A program made the translations under genes and the position numbers. A model generated the notes under the pieces. It was not told the DNA's origin and ran no database searches. It worked only from the letters and a program-made list of their open reading frames with translations. Source: Lactobacillaceae bacterium (GTDB lineage: Bacteria > Bacillota > Bacilli > Lactobacillales > Lactobacillaceae). From it: DNA of 64,000 nt. The stretch is taken from NCBI GenBank assembly GCA_031289015.1, contig JAITQG010000048.1:1-64000 (forward strand), read 5' to 3'. Shown in pieces: positions 53,401 to 61,136 of this stretch (within the stretch, counting starts at the first letter, position 1; the number at the start of each line of letters is the position of its first letter).

Positions 53401-53641
53401 CAAATTGCGCAACGGCTTCGGTGTATATATCATCCGAATGACCCGGATTATTCTTTTCCAACGCTTTATAAAGGCGGGCTTTCAAAATGATGTTTCGTTC
53501 ATCATTACCTCGTTCAGCGTTAATTTCAGGATTTGGATTCTTATAATCTGGGCTTAGGTAGGCTGTGTAGCCTTGTTCAATTAGTTGATCTATGGCGGCT
53601 TGTTCAACGTCGTCTTCAGTAGTGAATGAATTTGATTTCAT
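50486..53641 (-). CDS. hsdR: Type I restriction endonuclease HsdR
   Basis: VWHTQGSGKSLSM, DEAHRTQYG, VVDMWLTGFDAPATNTMYVDK. Confidence 0.96.
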   Translation of the reverse strand: MKSNSFTTEDDVEQAAIDQLIEQGYTAYLSPDYKNPNPEINAERGNDERNIILKARLYKALEKNNPGHSDDIYTEAVAQFEKLADSPDMMINNHFMHKLIIGGAKVTRSILGEQRTITMYPIDFENPLDNDFVVTNQYTVIQGDHNRRPDVTLFVNGLPLVTFEFKDLDNDNVGISDAWNQFQTYKREISNYMQYNEILVITDGVVARAGSLTAGEDRFMQWRLPNEVKNGFSSGMQMESLIEGMMSPETLLDLIQNFIIFESDGDKTFKILAAYHQYYMVNKAVEKTETTIADPSDNRIGVVWHTQGSGKSLSMVFYTGIVSRKLGNPTIVVINDRNDLDDQLSGTFAAAKELLGQKPTQATEHNGLTGREDMRELLSVNSGGIVFTTMQKFAPDFKNGETEMPVLTERSNVIVIADEAHRTQYGLSSKYSDEKGATYGYARYLRDALPNASYIGFTGTPIDQADKSTKGVFGDYIDVYDMTRAVEDHATVKIFYEGHIIPLSLDPNAQAEYDDLLRETGMDDESIDGLSPNAKRERELTRLESIAGSTPRVKTLAAHFIKHFEARQKLEYGKSMIVAMSRRNAVKIYDEIIKLRPDWHSDDLDKGKIKIVMTTAASDDEALSKHHTNKKEREKLQLRMKNNDDELQIVIVVDMWLTGFDAPATNTMYVDKPMHGHNLMQAIARVNRVFKDKENGLVVDYIGIADSLKQALQQYTPSDQGQAGINIEKAVSIMLEKYQIITNDYLYGMDYHEFNSSDRAIRMETFRNTLNDILALGKDEIKAFQDVTTQFQKAFALVATQPEAVDVAEELAFFVALKNAIAKLNATDGAISGREIDYRMRQLLDKSILPGDVVDLYTELGLDRPDLNLLSDEFLAEVEKLPQKNTALNLLERLLKGQVRYLSRSNMVKARKFQEALEAAIESYNTRGLNTEIVIRQLIEMAKEINVAKKEGEDLGLSPEEIAFYDALSDHERAIQEMGEVKLHQLAAALVVEVKKNAGTDWSRRANVKANMRIAVKKLLRQFGYPPDFAKEAIDTVVEQAELMALRDNGE

Positions 53642-53686
53642 TTTGGCTCCTTTCTTTGTACGTTCTTTTTTTAGTTTTCAAGTTTG

Positions 53687-53705
53687 GTAAATGATAATTT
53701 AGTCG
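53687..53705 (+). repeat. hsdS recombination repeat, copy 1 (gtaaatgataatttagtcg)
   Basis: Identical 19 nt to copy 2. Confidence 0.9.
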
Positions 53706-54805
53706 CCTAACTCTATTGATCCGTTTAATAGTTTAGGTAAAAGAGTATCTCGAATCTTGGTTAAATATTCAATTTCAATAATGTTCTCAGCGTACTTTTT
53801 AAACAATGGTGAAACTTTTTTTGAAAATGATAATTGTTTGGCTATATCAACCACTTTCATCGGCATCGATTCAATATGAGAGGGATAAATATGCGGTTGT
53901 GCCGAGCCGGTTTGTAAATCAAATATTTCAGATTGACGTTTTCGTAACATGACATACCAGAAATAAACCGATTCGCTAATTCTTTCATCTATGAAGGATG
54001 AATCAGATGACCAAACTGGTTCAGTCCAAATATTTACGAACCCAGCATTAGCACCCGATGCTGAAATTGTCACAACTGGTGCTTTTGTATTGGCTACATT
54101 ATGATATGTTGCAGGTGATAGGCCACCTGCAATCACTGGAATAGACCCTGGAATTGCATCCTTCGATAAAAGCCCTTTGCCACGCTTAGGGTTAATATAA
54201 TAACCAATTGTTGTTTCAGCATTAGTTATATCTGGAAAATCAGAACTGAACATAGTTGTTGCTAGCTCAAGTAAATTATCATTTATAGCCTTGTTCAAGG
54301 TTATTTTTTTATCAATCGGCTCAAGAATTGATACTATTTTTTTCTGAACATTAACTGAAGTTTCCATCAGTTCAACAGATCCCAAAGCATTAATAGTGAG
54401 CGCTTGTTGAGTAGAACCAATAACCTTTTCGTTAATTGAATTTTGACCCAGTGCAGATTCTAGATAATACTTTAAAAATTGAGGATATATTCTGTCTGTA
54501 TCAAAGTCAGTAATCTGTGTTACGTTACCGTCTTTATAGTAAAAGGGTAGGTCTTGTATTTTAGCCTGAAATATTGAACCAATTGTACCAACTGACGTGA
54601 CAAATATATCGTCAGCTTCAGGTACCCCAAACCTATCAGAAATTTCTTTATATCTTTGTTCTGAAATGAACAGCGGATTTACGTTGCTTCCTTTTGACTT
54701 TAAGGTAATTTCTTTGCCCCTAAAAAATGGTATTCCCTCTACAACATACTCGCTAGCAAATATACGCTTACTGGATTTAACACTAGCAACTTCTTCAATT
54801 CGCAT
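53699..54805 (-). CDS. hsdS: Type I specificity subunit HsdS2 (two TRDs)
   Basis: Central INDNLLELATTMF; C-terminal IRDTLLPKLLNGSIELGD; good RBS (AGGAG) before ATG 54805. Confidence 0.9.
   Translation of the reverse strand: MRIEEVASVKSSKRIFASEYVVEGIPFFRGKEITLKSKGSNVNPLFISEQRYKEISDRFGVPEADDIFVTSVGTIGSIFQAKIQDLPFYYKDGNVTQITDFDTDRIYPQFLKYYLESALGQNSINEKVIGSTQQALTINALGSVELMETSVNVQKKIVSILEPIDKKITLNKAINDNLLELATTMFSSDFPDITNAETTIGYYINPKRGKGLLSKDAIPGSIPVIAGGLSPATYHNVANTKAPVVTISASGANAGFVNIWTEPVWSSDSSFIDERISESVYFWYVMLRKRQSEIFDLQTGSAQPHIYPSHIESMPMKVVDIAKQLSFSKKVSPLFKKYAENIIEIEYLTKIRDTLLPKLLNGSIELGD
54272..54285 (-). repeat. hsdS recombination repeat, copy 4 (inverted; taaattatcattta)
   Basis: Reverse complement of the core taaatgataattta; encodes INDNL of HsdS2. 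Confidence 0.85.
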
Positions 54806-54815
54806 TTTTTCTCTC

Positions 54816-55799
54816 CTATCCAATAAATTTTCTATGTGCATTTTTAACATTGGTTTGATTAACCATTGCGTAATGCAACGTTGTATCAATCCTTACATGC
54901 CCAAGTAATCTTTGCACTTGCTCAACCGGCATTCCTTTGTCAATTGCTTTTGTAGCCAATGTACGTCTGAATCGATGCGGATGCACTTTTGTAATTTTTG
55001 CTCGAGAACCAAGCTCTCTCAACATACTTTCCACACCACTAATACTCAATCTTGTATTCGGATGCTTCTTAGACACCCATAGCGCTTCGTTATTATCAAC
55101 GCGACTATCAAGATAGTTCAGAATGTGAAGCTTGCTTCTTGCATCAAAGTACACTTCACGCTGCGAGTTACCTTTTCCTAGAACAATACACGATCTTTCA
55201 TTAAAGTTGATATCGCTACGATTTAGTTTCACCAACTCACCCACACGTACCCCGGTTGAATTTAGAAACTCAACTATCGTGAGATCACGAATATTGTCTG
55301 TACTGTCTCGTAGTATTTCAACATTTTCGTCGGTAAACGCTTCGTTCACAACTTTCATTTGCTTAACCTTGTGAATACGTCGCACAGGGCTTTTGCCAAT
55401 ATAATCTTCGTCTTCAAGCCAGGAAAAGAAACTAGAAAATATGCGTCGAATGTTATCCATAGTGACATTACTTGAGCCATTCGCATCTTGATATTCTGCA
55501 AGATACTCTCGTAAATCATTTGTTGAAATCAATTTAATCCATTTATCTATGCTTTCTAACAGCTTACGAATCGTGTTTTCATAGTATTTTAGCGACTTTT
55601 CAGAACACCCTTCCACCTTCTTGGCTGCTATAAACGCCCCGACAAAATCCTGGTTTGACATGGTAGTTGAATCTGTTGCGACCGTCATTTCATAACCATT
55701 TAGTCTAGCATCCATTATTTGTGCGACAATATCACATTGTGTGGTGGATAGTTGCCCCTGAAGTTCTGAAACAACATCCTGAATAAACTTATCTTTCAT
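54816..55799 (-). CDS. Tyrosine recombinase linked to hsdS
   Basis: STGVRVGELVKLNRSD, HPHRFRRTLATKA, LLGHVRIDTTLHYA. Confidence 0.93.
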   Translation of the reverse strand: MKDKFIQDVVSELQGQLSTTQCDIVAQIMDARLNGYEMTVATDSTTMSNQDFVGAFIAAKKVEGCSEKSLKYYENTIRKLLESIDKWIKLISTNDLREYLAEYQDANGSSNVTMDNIRRIFSSFFSWLEDEDYIGKSPVRRIHKVKQMKVVNEAFTDENVEILRDSTDNIRDLTIVEFLNSTGVRVGELVKLNRSDINFNERSCIVLGKGNSQREVYFDARSKLHILNYLDSRVDNNEALWVSKKHPNTRLSISGVESMLRELGSRAKITKVHPHRFRRTLATKAIDKGMPVEQVQRLLGHVRIDTTLHYAMVNQTNVKNAHRKFIG

Positions 55800-55862
55800 C
55801 GTGACGCTCCCTTGGCTTAATGAAAGAATTATACCAAGCGACATCGATTCGCTAGTTAGCGA

Positions 55863-55881
55863 GTAAATGATAATTTAGTCG
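55863..55881 (+). repeat. hsdS recombination repeat, copy 2
   Basis: gtaaatgataatttagtcg. Confidence 0.9.
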
Positions 55882-56519
55882 AGTTGGCTTTATCATTATT
55901 TGATCAGGAAATTAATTTGCACAGGTTAAATTGTAAAAAAATAGAGTTACAGTCTTTAGTGGAAGTTCGGGATGGAACACATGATTCACCAAAAAATACT
56001 TCAGATGGATATCCACTGGTAACTTCAAAACATATTAAAGGTAATTCAATTGATTTTAGTACAACAAAGAAAATATCAAAATTTGATTACTTGAATATTA
56101 ACCAAAGAAGTAAAGTCGATATTGGAGATATATTGATTTCCATGATTGGAACTGTTGGTATTGTCCATCTTGTTCGTAATATGGATTTAAAATATGCAAT
56201 AAAAAATATTGGACTCATCAAAACATCGGTGGATAATCAATTTAAATACTTGATTTATTTATCAATGCTATCGCAGTATGGCCAAGATTATGTTAAACAA
56301 CATTTAGCTGGGAGTACTCAGCAATATCTAAGTCTAACTGAACTACGCAAATTTCAAATTCCGATGTTACCCGAAGAAAAACTAGAAATGTTTAATGATA
56401 CAGTTATCCCAATTTTCAATGAAATATCATCTTTATCTGATCAAATTTTATGGTTAACCGAATTACGAGATACCCTACTTCCCAAACTACTCAATGGTGA
56501 GATCGATTTAAGCAACTAA
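55866..56519 (+). pseudogene. Silent, inverted HsdS C-terminal half-cassette (TRD2-A)
   Basis: In-frame NDNLVELALSLFDQEI...LTELRDTLLPKLLNGEIDLSN*; no RBS/ATG; only convincing + strand coding segment in the window. Confidence 0.9.
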
Positions 56520-57017
56520 ATTATCATTTATCTTTTTATTCTTCGCTATCTTTCTATCAAGCGACTGTAATGTATTACCAATTTTTTCTTGGATTAACCT
56601 ATCATCAGGAATCGTAATTTCCAAGCTAGCCATTTCCTTTTTATTAATAGAAGTGAATACCGTCCCATTAGATTGCGAATCCACAACACCACCAATACTT
56701 TTGAGGGTATAGAAAAGAAATGTTTGATCCACTTTTTTTGAATGTACGGCTGCGAGTCCTCTACCAATCGCAATTTTTCTATCAGCCCAGTTCACATTCC
56801 CAACGGGAGCTCTAACGCTAAATAAAATATCCCCTTCTTCAGCTTCTCTATTGAATTCAGTAGTAAACGTGTCAAATTGGGGAACCAAATCACCAAAGGT
56901 TCTAACACCTTGCAAAAACTCAATTCCATTTCCAGAATGGTTGAAAAAATCTGATTTCGGTGATTGTCCCATTGTAATATTCGCAACATCTCCCAACCTA
57001 ACTTTACTAAATTTCAT
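56508..57017 (-). CDS. hsdS: HsdS1, truncated single-TRD form in this orientation
   Basis: MKFSKVRLGDVANITMGQSPKSDFF...IAKNKKINDNLVA*; start overlaps the hsdM end. Confidence 0.88.
   Translation of the reverse strand: MKFSKVRLGDVANITMGQSPKSDFFNHSGNGIEFLQGVRTFGDLVPQFDTFTTEFNREAEEGDILFSVRAPVGNVNWADRKIAIGRGLAAVHSKKVDQTFLFYTLKSIGGVVDSQSNGTVFTSINKKEMASLEITIPDDRLIQEKIGNTLQSLDRKIAKNKKINDNLVA
56515..56530 (-). repeat. hsdS recombination repeat, copy 3 (inverted; actaaattatcattta)
   Basis: Reverse complement of taaatgataatttagt; encodes the end of HsdS1. Confidence 0.9.
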
Positions 57018-58539
57018 ACCCAATCGCCCCCAAAGCTTGTCGAATATCATCTTCCAACTTAGCAGACTCCTTGAACTGTGACGATAATTCACTCGTCAAA
57101 CGGGCCATCTTTTCTTCAAATGGCTCACCATCATCCTCCACTTCAGCCAATCCCACATAACGACCAGGTGTCAAAACATAGTCATTATTGGCAATTTCTT
57201 CAAGCGTGGCAGCTTTGCTAAAGCCTTCGATATCAACATATTCTTGATCATTAGTTCCCTTATATGCGTGATATGTGTCGGCAATTTTAGCGATATCTTC
57301 GGCTGAAAATTCCTTAGTCGTACGATCCGCCATAAATCCAAGATTACGAGCGTCTATGAACAAAGTTTTACCACGTCGATCATTCTCGTTTTTACTATTT
57401 TTACTGTTGTCGATAAACCAAAGCGAAACTGGAATTTGCGTCGAATAAAACATTTGCCCGGGCATACTTACGATCGCATCAATCTTGTCAGCTTCAAGCA
57501 AGGCCTTGCGAATTGCATACTCTTCCCTGGTTGATGTTGAAAGTGCACCATTGGCGAGGACAAATCCAGCAGTACCATCCGGTGCCAATTTAGAAACAAT
57601 GTGTTCAATCCATGCATAGTTAGCATTATTTTCTGGAGGTACTCCGTATGCCCAACGTGCATCTTCACGTAACTGATCACCACCCCATTTTTTCAAATTA
57701 AATGGTGGATTTGCCATGATATAGTCAAAACGAACACCCTTGTGTAAATCATTAGTGAAGGTATCACCTTGATGTGGTCCGAAGTCGTTATCAATCCCTC
57801 GAATAGCCAAATTCATTTTTGCTAACTTCCATGTGGTCGGATTTGATTCTTGTCCATAAACAGACAAGTCTCCAATTTTACCTTGATGCTCAAGAACGAA
57901 TTCTTCAGAGGATACAAACATCCCCCCAGAACCAGCCGCTGGATCATAAATTCGGCCTTTGTACGGTTCCAGCATTTCAACTAATGTCCGCACGATTGAA
58001 CGTGGCGTGTAAAATTCACCGCCGTTCTTACCTTCAGCGCTTGCAAATTTGCTAAGAAAAAATTCATAAACTCGGCCGAGCACGTCATTTTTACGTGACT
58101 CTGCATTTCCAACTTTGATATTTGAAATCAAATCAATGACCGCACCAAGCCGTACCTTATCTAAGTCAGGTGACGCATAGTTTTTAGGTAACACTCCCTT
58201 GATAGCGCTGTTTTCACGTTCGATCTCTGTCATGGCCTTATCAATAACATCACCAATTGCAGGTGTTTTTGAAGCAGCGTTGATAATTTCCCACCGTGCT
58301 GCTTTAGGTAACCAAAAAATGTTTTTAGCCATATATTGGTCTTTATCTTCAGCATCTTCTGGATATTCACTTGCTAGCAATTCTTGATATTTTTCCTCGA
58401 ATGAATCTGATACATATTTCAAAAAAATTAATCCTAATACCACGTTTCGATATTCTGAAGCATCCATACTTCCGCGCAATTCATCTGCCGCTGCCCATAA
58501 TTGATCTTCAATTTTAAGTTCGTTTGACTTAGTTGCCAT
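57007..58539 (-). CDS. hsdM: Type I methyltransferase HsdM
   Basis: YDPAAGSGGMFV motif I, MANPPF motif IV. Confidence 0.96.
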   Translation of the reverse strand: MATKSNELKIEDQLWAAADELRGSMDASEYRNVVLGLIFLKYVSDSFEEKYQELLASEYPEDAEDKDQYMAKNIFWLPKAARWEIINAASKTPAIGDVIDKAMTEIERENSAIKGVLPKNYASPDLDKVRLGAVIDLISNIKVGNAESRKNDVLGRVYEFFLSKFASAEGKNGGEFYTPRSIVRTLVEMLEPYKGRIYDPAAGSGGMFVSSEEFVLEHQGKIGDLSVYGQESNPTTWKLAKMNLAIRGIDNDFGPHQGDTFTNDLHKGVRFDYIMANPPFNLKKWGGDQLREDARWAYGVPPENNANYAWIEHIVSKLAPDGTAGFVLANGALSTSTREEYAIRKALLEADKIDAIVSMPGQMFYSTQIPVSLWFIDNSKNSKNENDRRGKTLFIDARNLGFMADRTTKEFSAEDIAKIADTYHAYKGTNDQEYVDIEGFSKAATLEEIANNDYVLTPGRYVGLAEVEDDGEPFEEKMARLTSELSSQFKESAKLEDDIRQALGAIGYEI

Positions 58540-58664
58540 TTAAAAGCCACCTTCTTTTTTGTACGCCAATTAACAGCGCCATTAATACTATTAATTATAC
58601 ATGTTCCTTTATTTATAAACACTCGTTGGGTGCTATCCAACACTTACTGAATATTCCAAGATTC

Positions 58665-60233
58665 TTAATAGTGATTCTTAACTGAATCCACAAGAGATTC
58701 AACACCCAGGTGAGAATCATCATCGTTTGAAGTAAATTGACGAAGCAGCTCCATAATCTGGCTCTCAGTCTTAACGATCTCATCATCCAACTCTGCAAGC
58801 TCCTTAGCAACAGCGACAATATCTAATTGCTCTTCAGCTGCAAAGTTTTCAACGTAACGCGGAATATTTAGATTAAAATCATTGGCCTCAATTTCATCCC
58901 ATGATGCTAAATGCGCAAAATCTTGAATGTCTTCACGCTGCTTATAAGCATCGTAAATGCTATAAATATTTTCTTCAGTCATGATGTTTTGGCGACGGAC
59001 CTTTTCAAATTGCTCTGAGGCGTCAATAAACAAGACATCTCTTTCAGCTCGCTGCTTCTTCAAAACTAATATGACAGTTGGAATGGCTGTATCTAGCATA
59101 ATGTTTCCAGGCAACCCAATCACCGCCTCAATATGGCCATCATACAATAAATGTTCGCGAATCCTACCTTCAGATCCACCACGGAATAACACACCTAATG
59201 GCATCGATACCACCATTGTGCCGGTATCTGCTAAGTGATCAAGGCCTTCAAGAATGAAAGCATAATCTGATTTTGATTTTGGTGGCACAATGCCATCGAC
59301 TAAATCAAACCGCGCAATATTAAGCTTTGATTCAGCATCCCATGCCGTTGAATATGGCGGGTGCATCAAGACAGCATCAAACTTTTTAACGGCTTGTTTG
59401 TCCCAATCGCGCAACAATGTATTTTCATTGGCGATTGTTTCCTCATTGAATTCAACCCCATGCAAAATCAAGTTCATGCGGGCAATGTTATAAGCTTCTG
59501 TCGATAATTCAGTGCCGTATAAGGTAACATCACGACCATAACCCGCCTTTGCTCGTGCATGAAGTAGTAGTGATCCGACTCCCATCGTAGGATCATATAT
59601 TGCTAGGGAATTACTTGTTTTTTGATCATCCAGGGCGATTAATGATAGCAATTCCGAAACAGCAGCTGTGCTATAAAATCCGGCCTGTCGCTTTCCAACC
59701 ATAGTAGCCGCCCTGTCAAGCAATTCACTAAACACTGCGCCGATACGGTTAAAACTGTAATCAGGTAATTCCAAGCGTGATATTTCTGTCATCAATACGT
59801 TGAAATTTAATGATCGCGTCTTTAAATCAACCCCGAATTCTGTGAAGTTCATATCAAGATCGCTAAAAATGTCCGCCATGTTTTCAGAGTCTTCTTCGAC
59901 CAGCTGAAGTGTTTTAGAAAACCGCTCCAACCATTCATCCTCCGAATAATTTCCATTCGCTCCAAAGCTAGTGGTACTAGGGCTTAAGTAATAATTCGAA
60001 TGAACAAAAACATGCTTAAATTCTCCATTTTGATACGCTCGTTGGATATTCCATACATTCGTGTCTTCAAAGCCAGCTTCCTTCCCCAATTGTTCCAAAA
60101 AGTGGGCTGAAAGCAAATGGTAAAAGGTCATGGGAATAAGGTATTTGATGATGATTTTTGTATTAACGTGACTCCGAAGTAATTGAGTTGTATCTAGTAA
60201 TAAGTCTTCAACCATGCTATTTGTTTTAGGCAT
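58665..60233 (-). CDS. Second HsdM-like N6-adenine methyltransferase
   Basis: YDPTMGVGSLLLHA motif I; motif IV reads HPPY. Confidence 0.88.
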   Translation of the reverse strand: MPKTNSMVEDLLLDTTQLLRSHVNTKIIIKYLIPMTFYHLLSAHFLEQLGKEAGFEDTNVWNIQRAYQNGEFKHVFVHSNYYLSPSTTSFGANGNYSEDEWLERFSKTLQLVEEDSENMADIFSDLDMNFTEFGVDLKTRSLNFNVLMTEISRLELPDYSFNRIGAVFSELLDRAATMVGKRQAGFYSTAAVSELLSLIALDDQKTSNSLAIYDPTMGVGSLLLHARAKAGYGRDVTLYGTELSTEAYNIARMNLILHGVEFNEETIANENTLLRDWDKQAVKKFDAVLMHPPYSTAWDAESKLNIARFDLVDGIVPPKSKSDYAFILEGLDHLADTGTMVVSMPLGVLFRGGSEGRIREHLLYDGHIEAVIGLPGNIMLDTAIPTVILVLKKQRAERDVLFIDASEQFEKVRRQNIMTEENIYSIYDAYKQREDIQDFAHLASWDEIEANDFNLNIPRYVENFAAEEQLDIVAVAKELAELDDEIVKTESQIMELLRQFTSNDDDSHLGVESLVDSVKNHY

Positions 60234-60798
60234 TGGTAAGCTCCTTTTCAATCAATGCGAATGTGAGTTTTGTTTGTAATTGTTGTTGTGCATCCCTCAA
60301 GGCATTGCGGTGCAGTGTCTTGATATAGGTTTCGCCAAGCTGCCGTTGTAATGCTGGATCAACAAGTGGAATATCAATTCCACCTAAATCACGCAGGTTA
60401 ATCGACTTTACTAGTGCGGATCCCTGGGTAGCTTTTTCGATTTGGCGCCGCACAGCCGAATTTTCATTGAATAGATAGACGAAGTACCAACTATCAATGG
60501 TTTCGTCTGAAAATTCTACCAATACGAAGTGGCCGGACAATTTGACCGTACCAGACAATTCACTGACAACTGCAGCTTTACGGGTGTTTGTGCTAATGAC
60601 GACACTACCTGGTGTGACTTTTTCAGTGACATTTGAAGGTTCCACGGTTGTTTGTTGGATGTGAAGTCGTGGATTTTCAGTAACCACCGTCAAATCACGA
60701 TCAAACATTTTGATGTCATACAGTGTGTTTGAGCTTTCAGACTTACGAGCAGTTGCTGCAAACCCTTTAGATAGTGTTGCTAATTCAGTTAATTTCAT
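60226..60798 (-). CDS. Single-TRD HsdS-like protein (190 aa)
   Basis: KLTELATLSKGFAATARK.. start, C-terminal helix LRDAQQQLQTKLTFALIE; overlaps HsdM-2. Confidence 0.8.
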   Translation of the reverse strand: MKLTELATLSKGFAATARKSESSNTLYDIKMFDRDLTVVTENPRLHIQQTTVEPSNVTEKVTPGSVVISTNTRKAAVVSELSGTVKLSGHFVLVEFSDETIDSWYFVYLFNENSAVRRQIEKATQGSALVKSINLRDLGGIDIPLVDPALQRQLGETYIKTLHRNALRDAQQQLQTKLTFALIEKELTNA

Positions 60799-60872
60799 TT
60801 CTTCGCCTCTTATTTTAGTTTTTCAGTTTTTGTGTTGTAACGTTACATTGCTTATTTAGTTATCTTTTCGAG

Positions 60873-60886
60873 AACTTAGCTATGTT
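60873..60886. promoter_or_regulatory. Operator-like repeat aacttagctatgtt, copy 1
   Basis: 14-nt direct repeat of 60940..60953; near-palindromic GAAC-N8-GTTC. Confidence 0.5.
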
Positions 60887-60939
60887 CAAATAACTTAAGC
60901 ATATATTTAGTGTAGCATAACATTTTCGTTTTGCAAGTA

Positions 60940-60953
60940 AACTTAGCTATGTT
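60940..60953. promoter_or_regulatory. Operator-like repeat aacttagctatgtt, copy 2
   Basis: The two copies bracket a minus-strand promoter TTGCAA-16-TACACT. Confidence 0.5.
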
Positions 60954-61060
60954 TGTGTGAATTGAATTTAGCACAAATTTGAAAAATCATTGTAAACTAT
61001 TGTACCATCAGCCTTCTTCCCCATTATTCGAATATTCATTTATCACCAATAAATTAAAAA

Positions 61061-61084
61061 ATGCACCTGATTTCTCAGGTGCAT
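61061..61084 (-). terminator. Rho-independent terminator of the DUF262 gene
   Basis: atgcacctga-tttc-tcaggtgcat, T-run on the minus strand. Confidence 0.8.
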
Positions 61085-61136
61085 CCATCATAACTATTGA
61101 AACAAAAAGGCCAACCCATGTTGACCAATCAGAACC

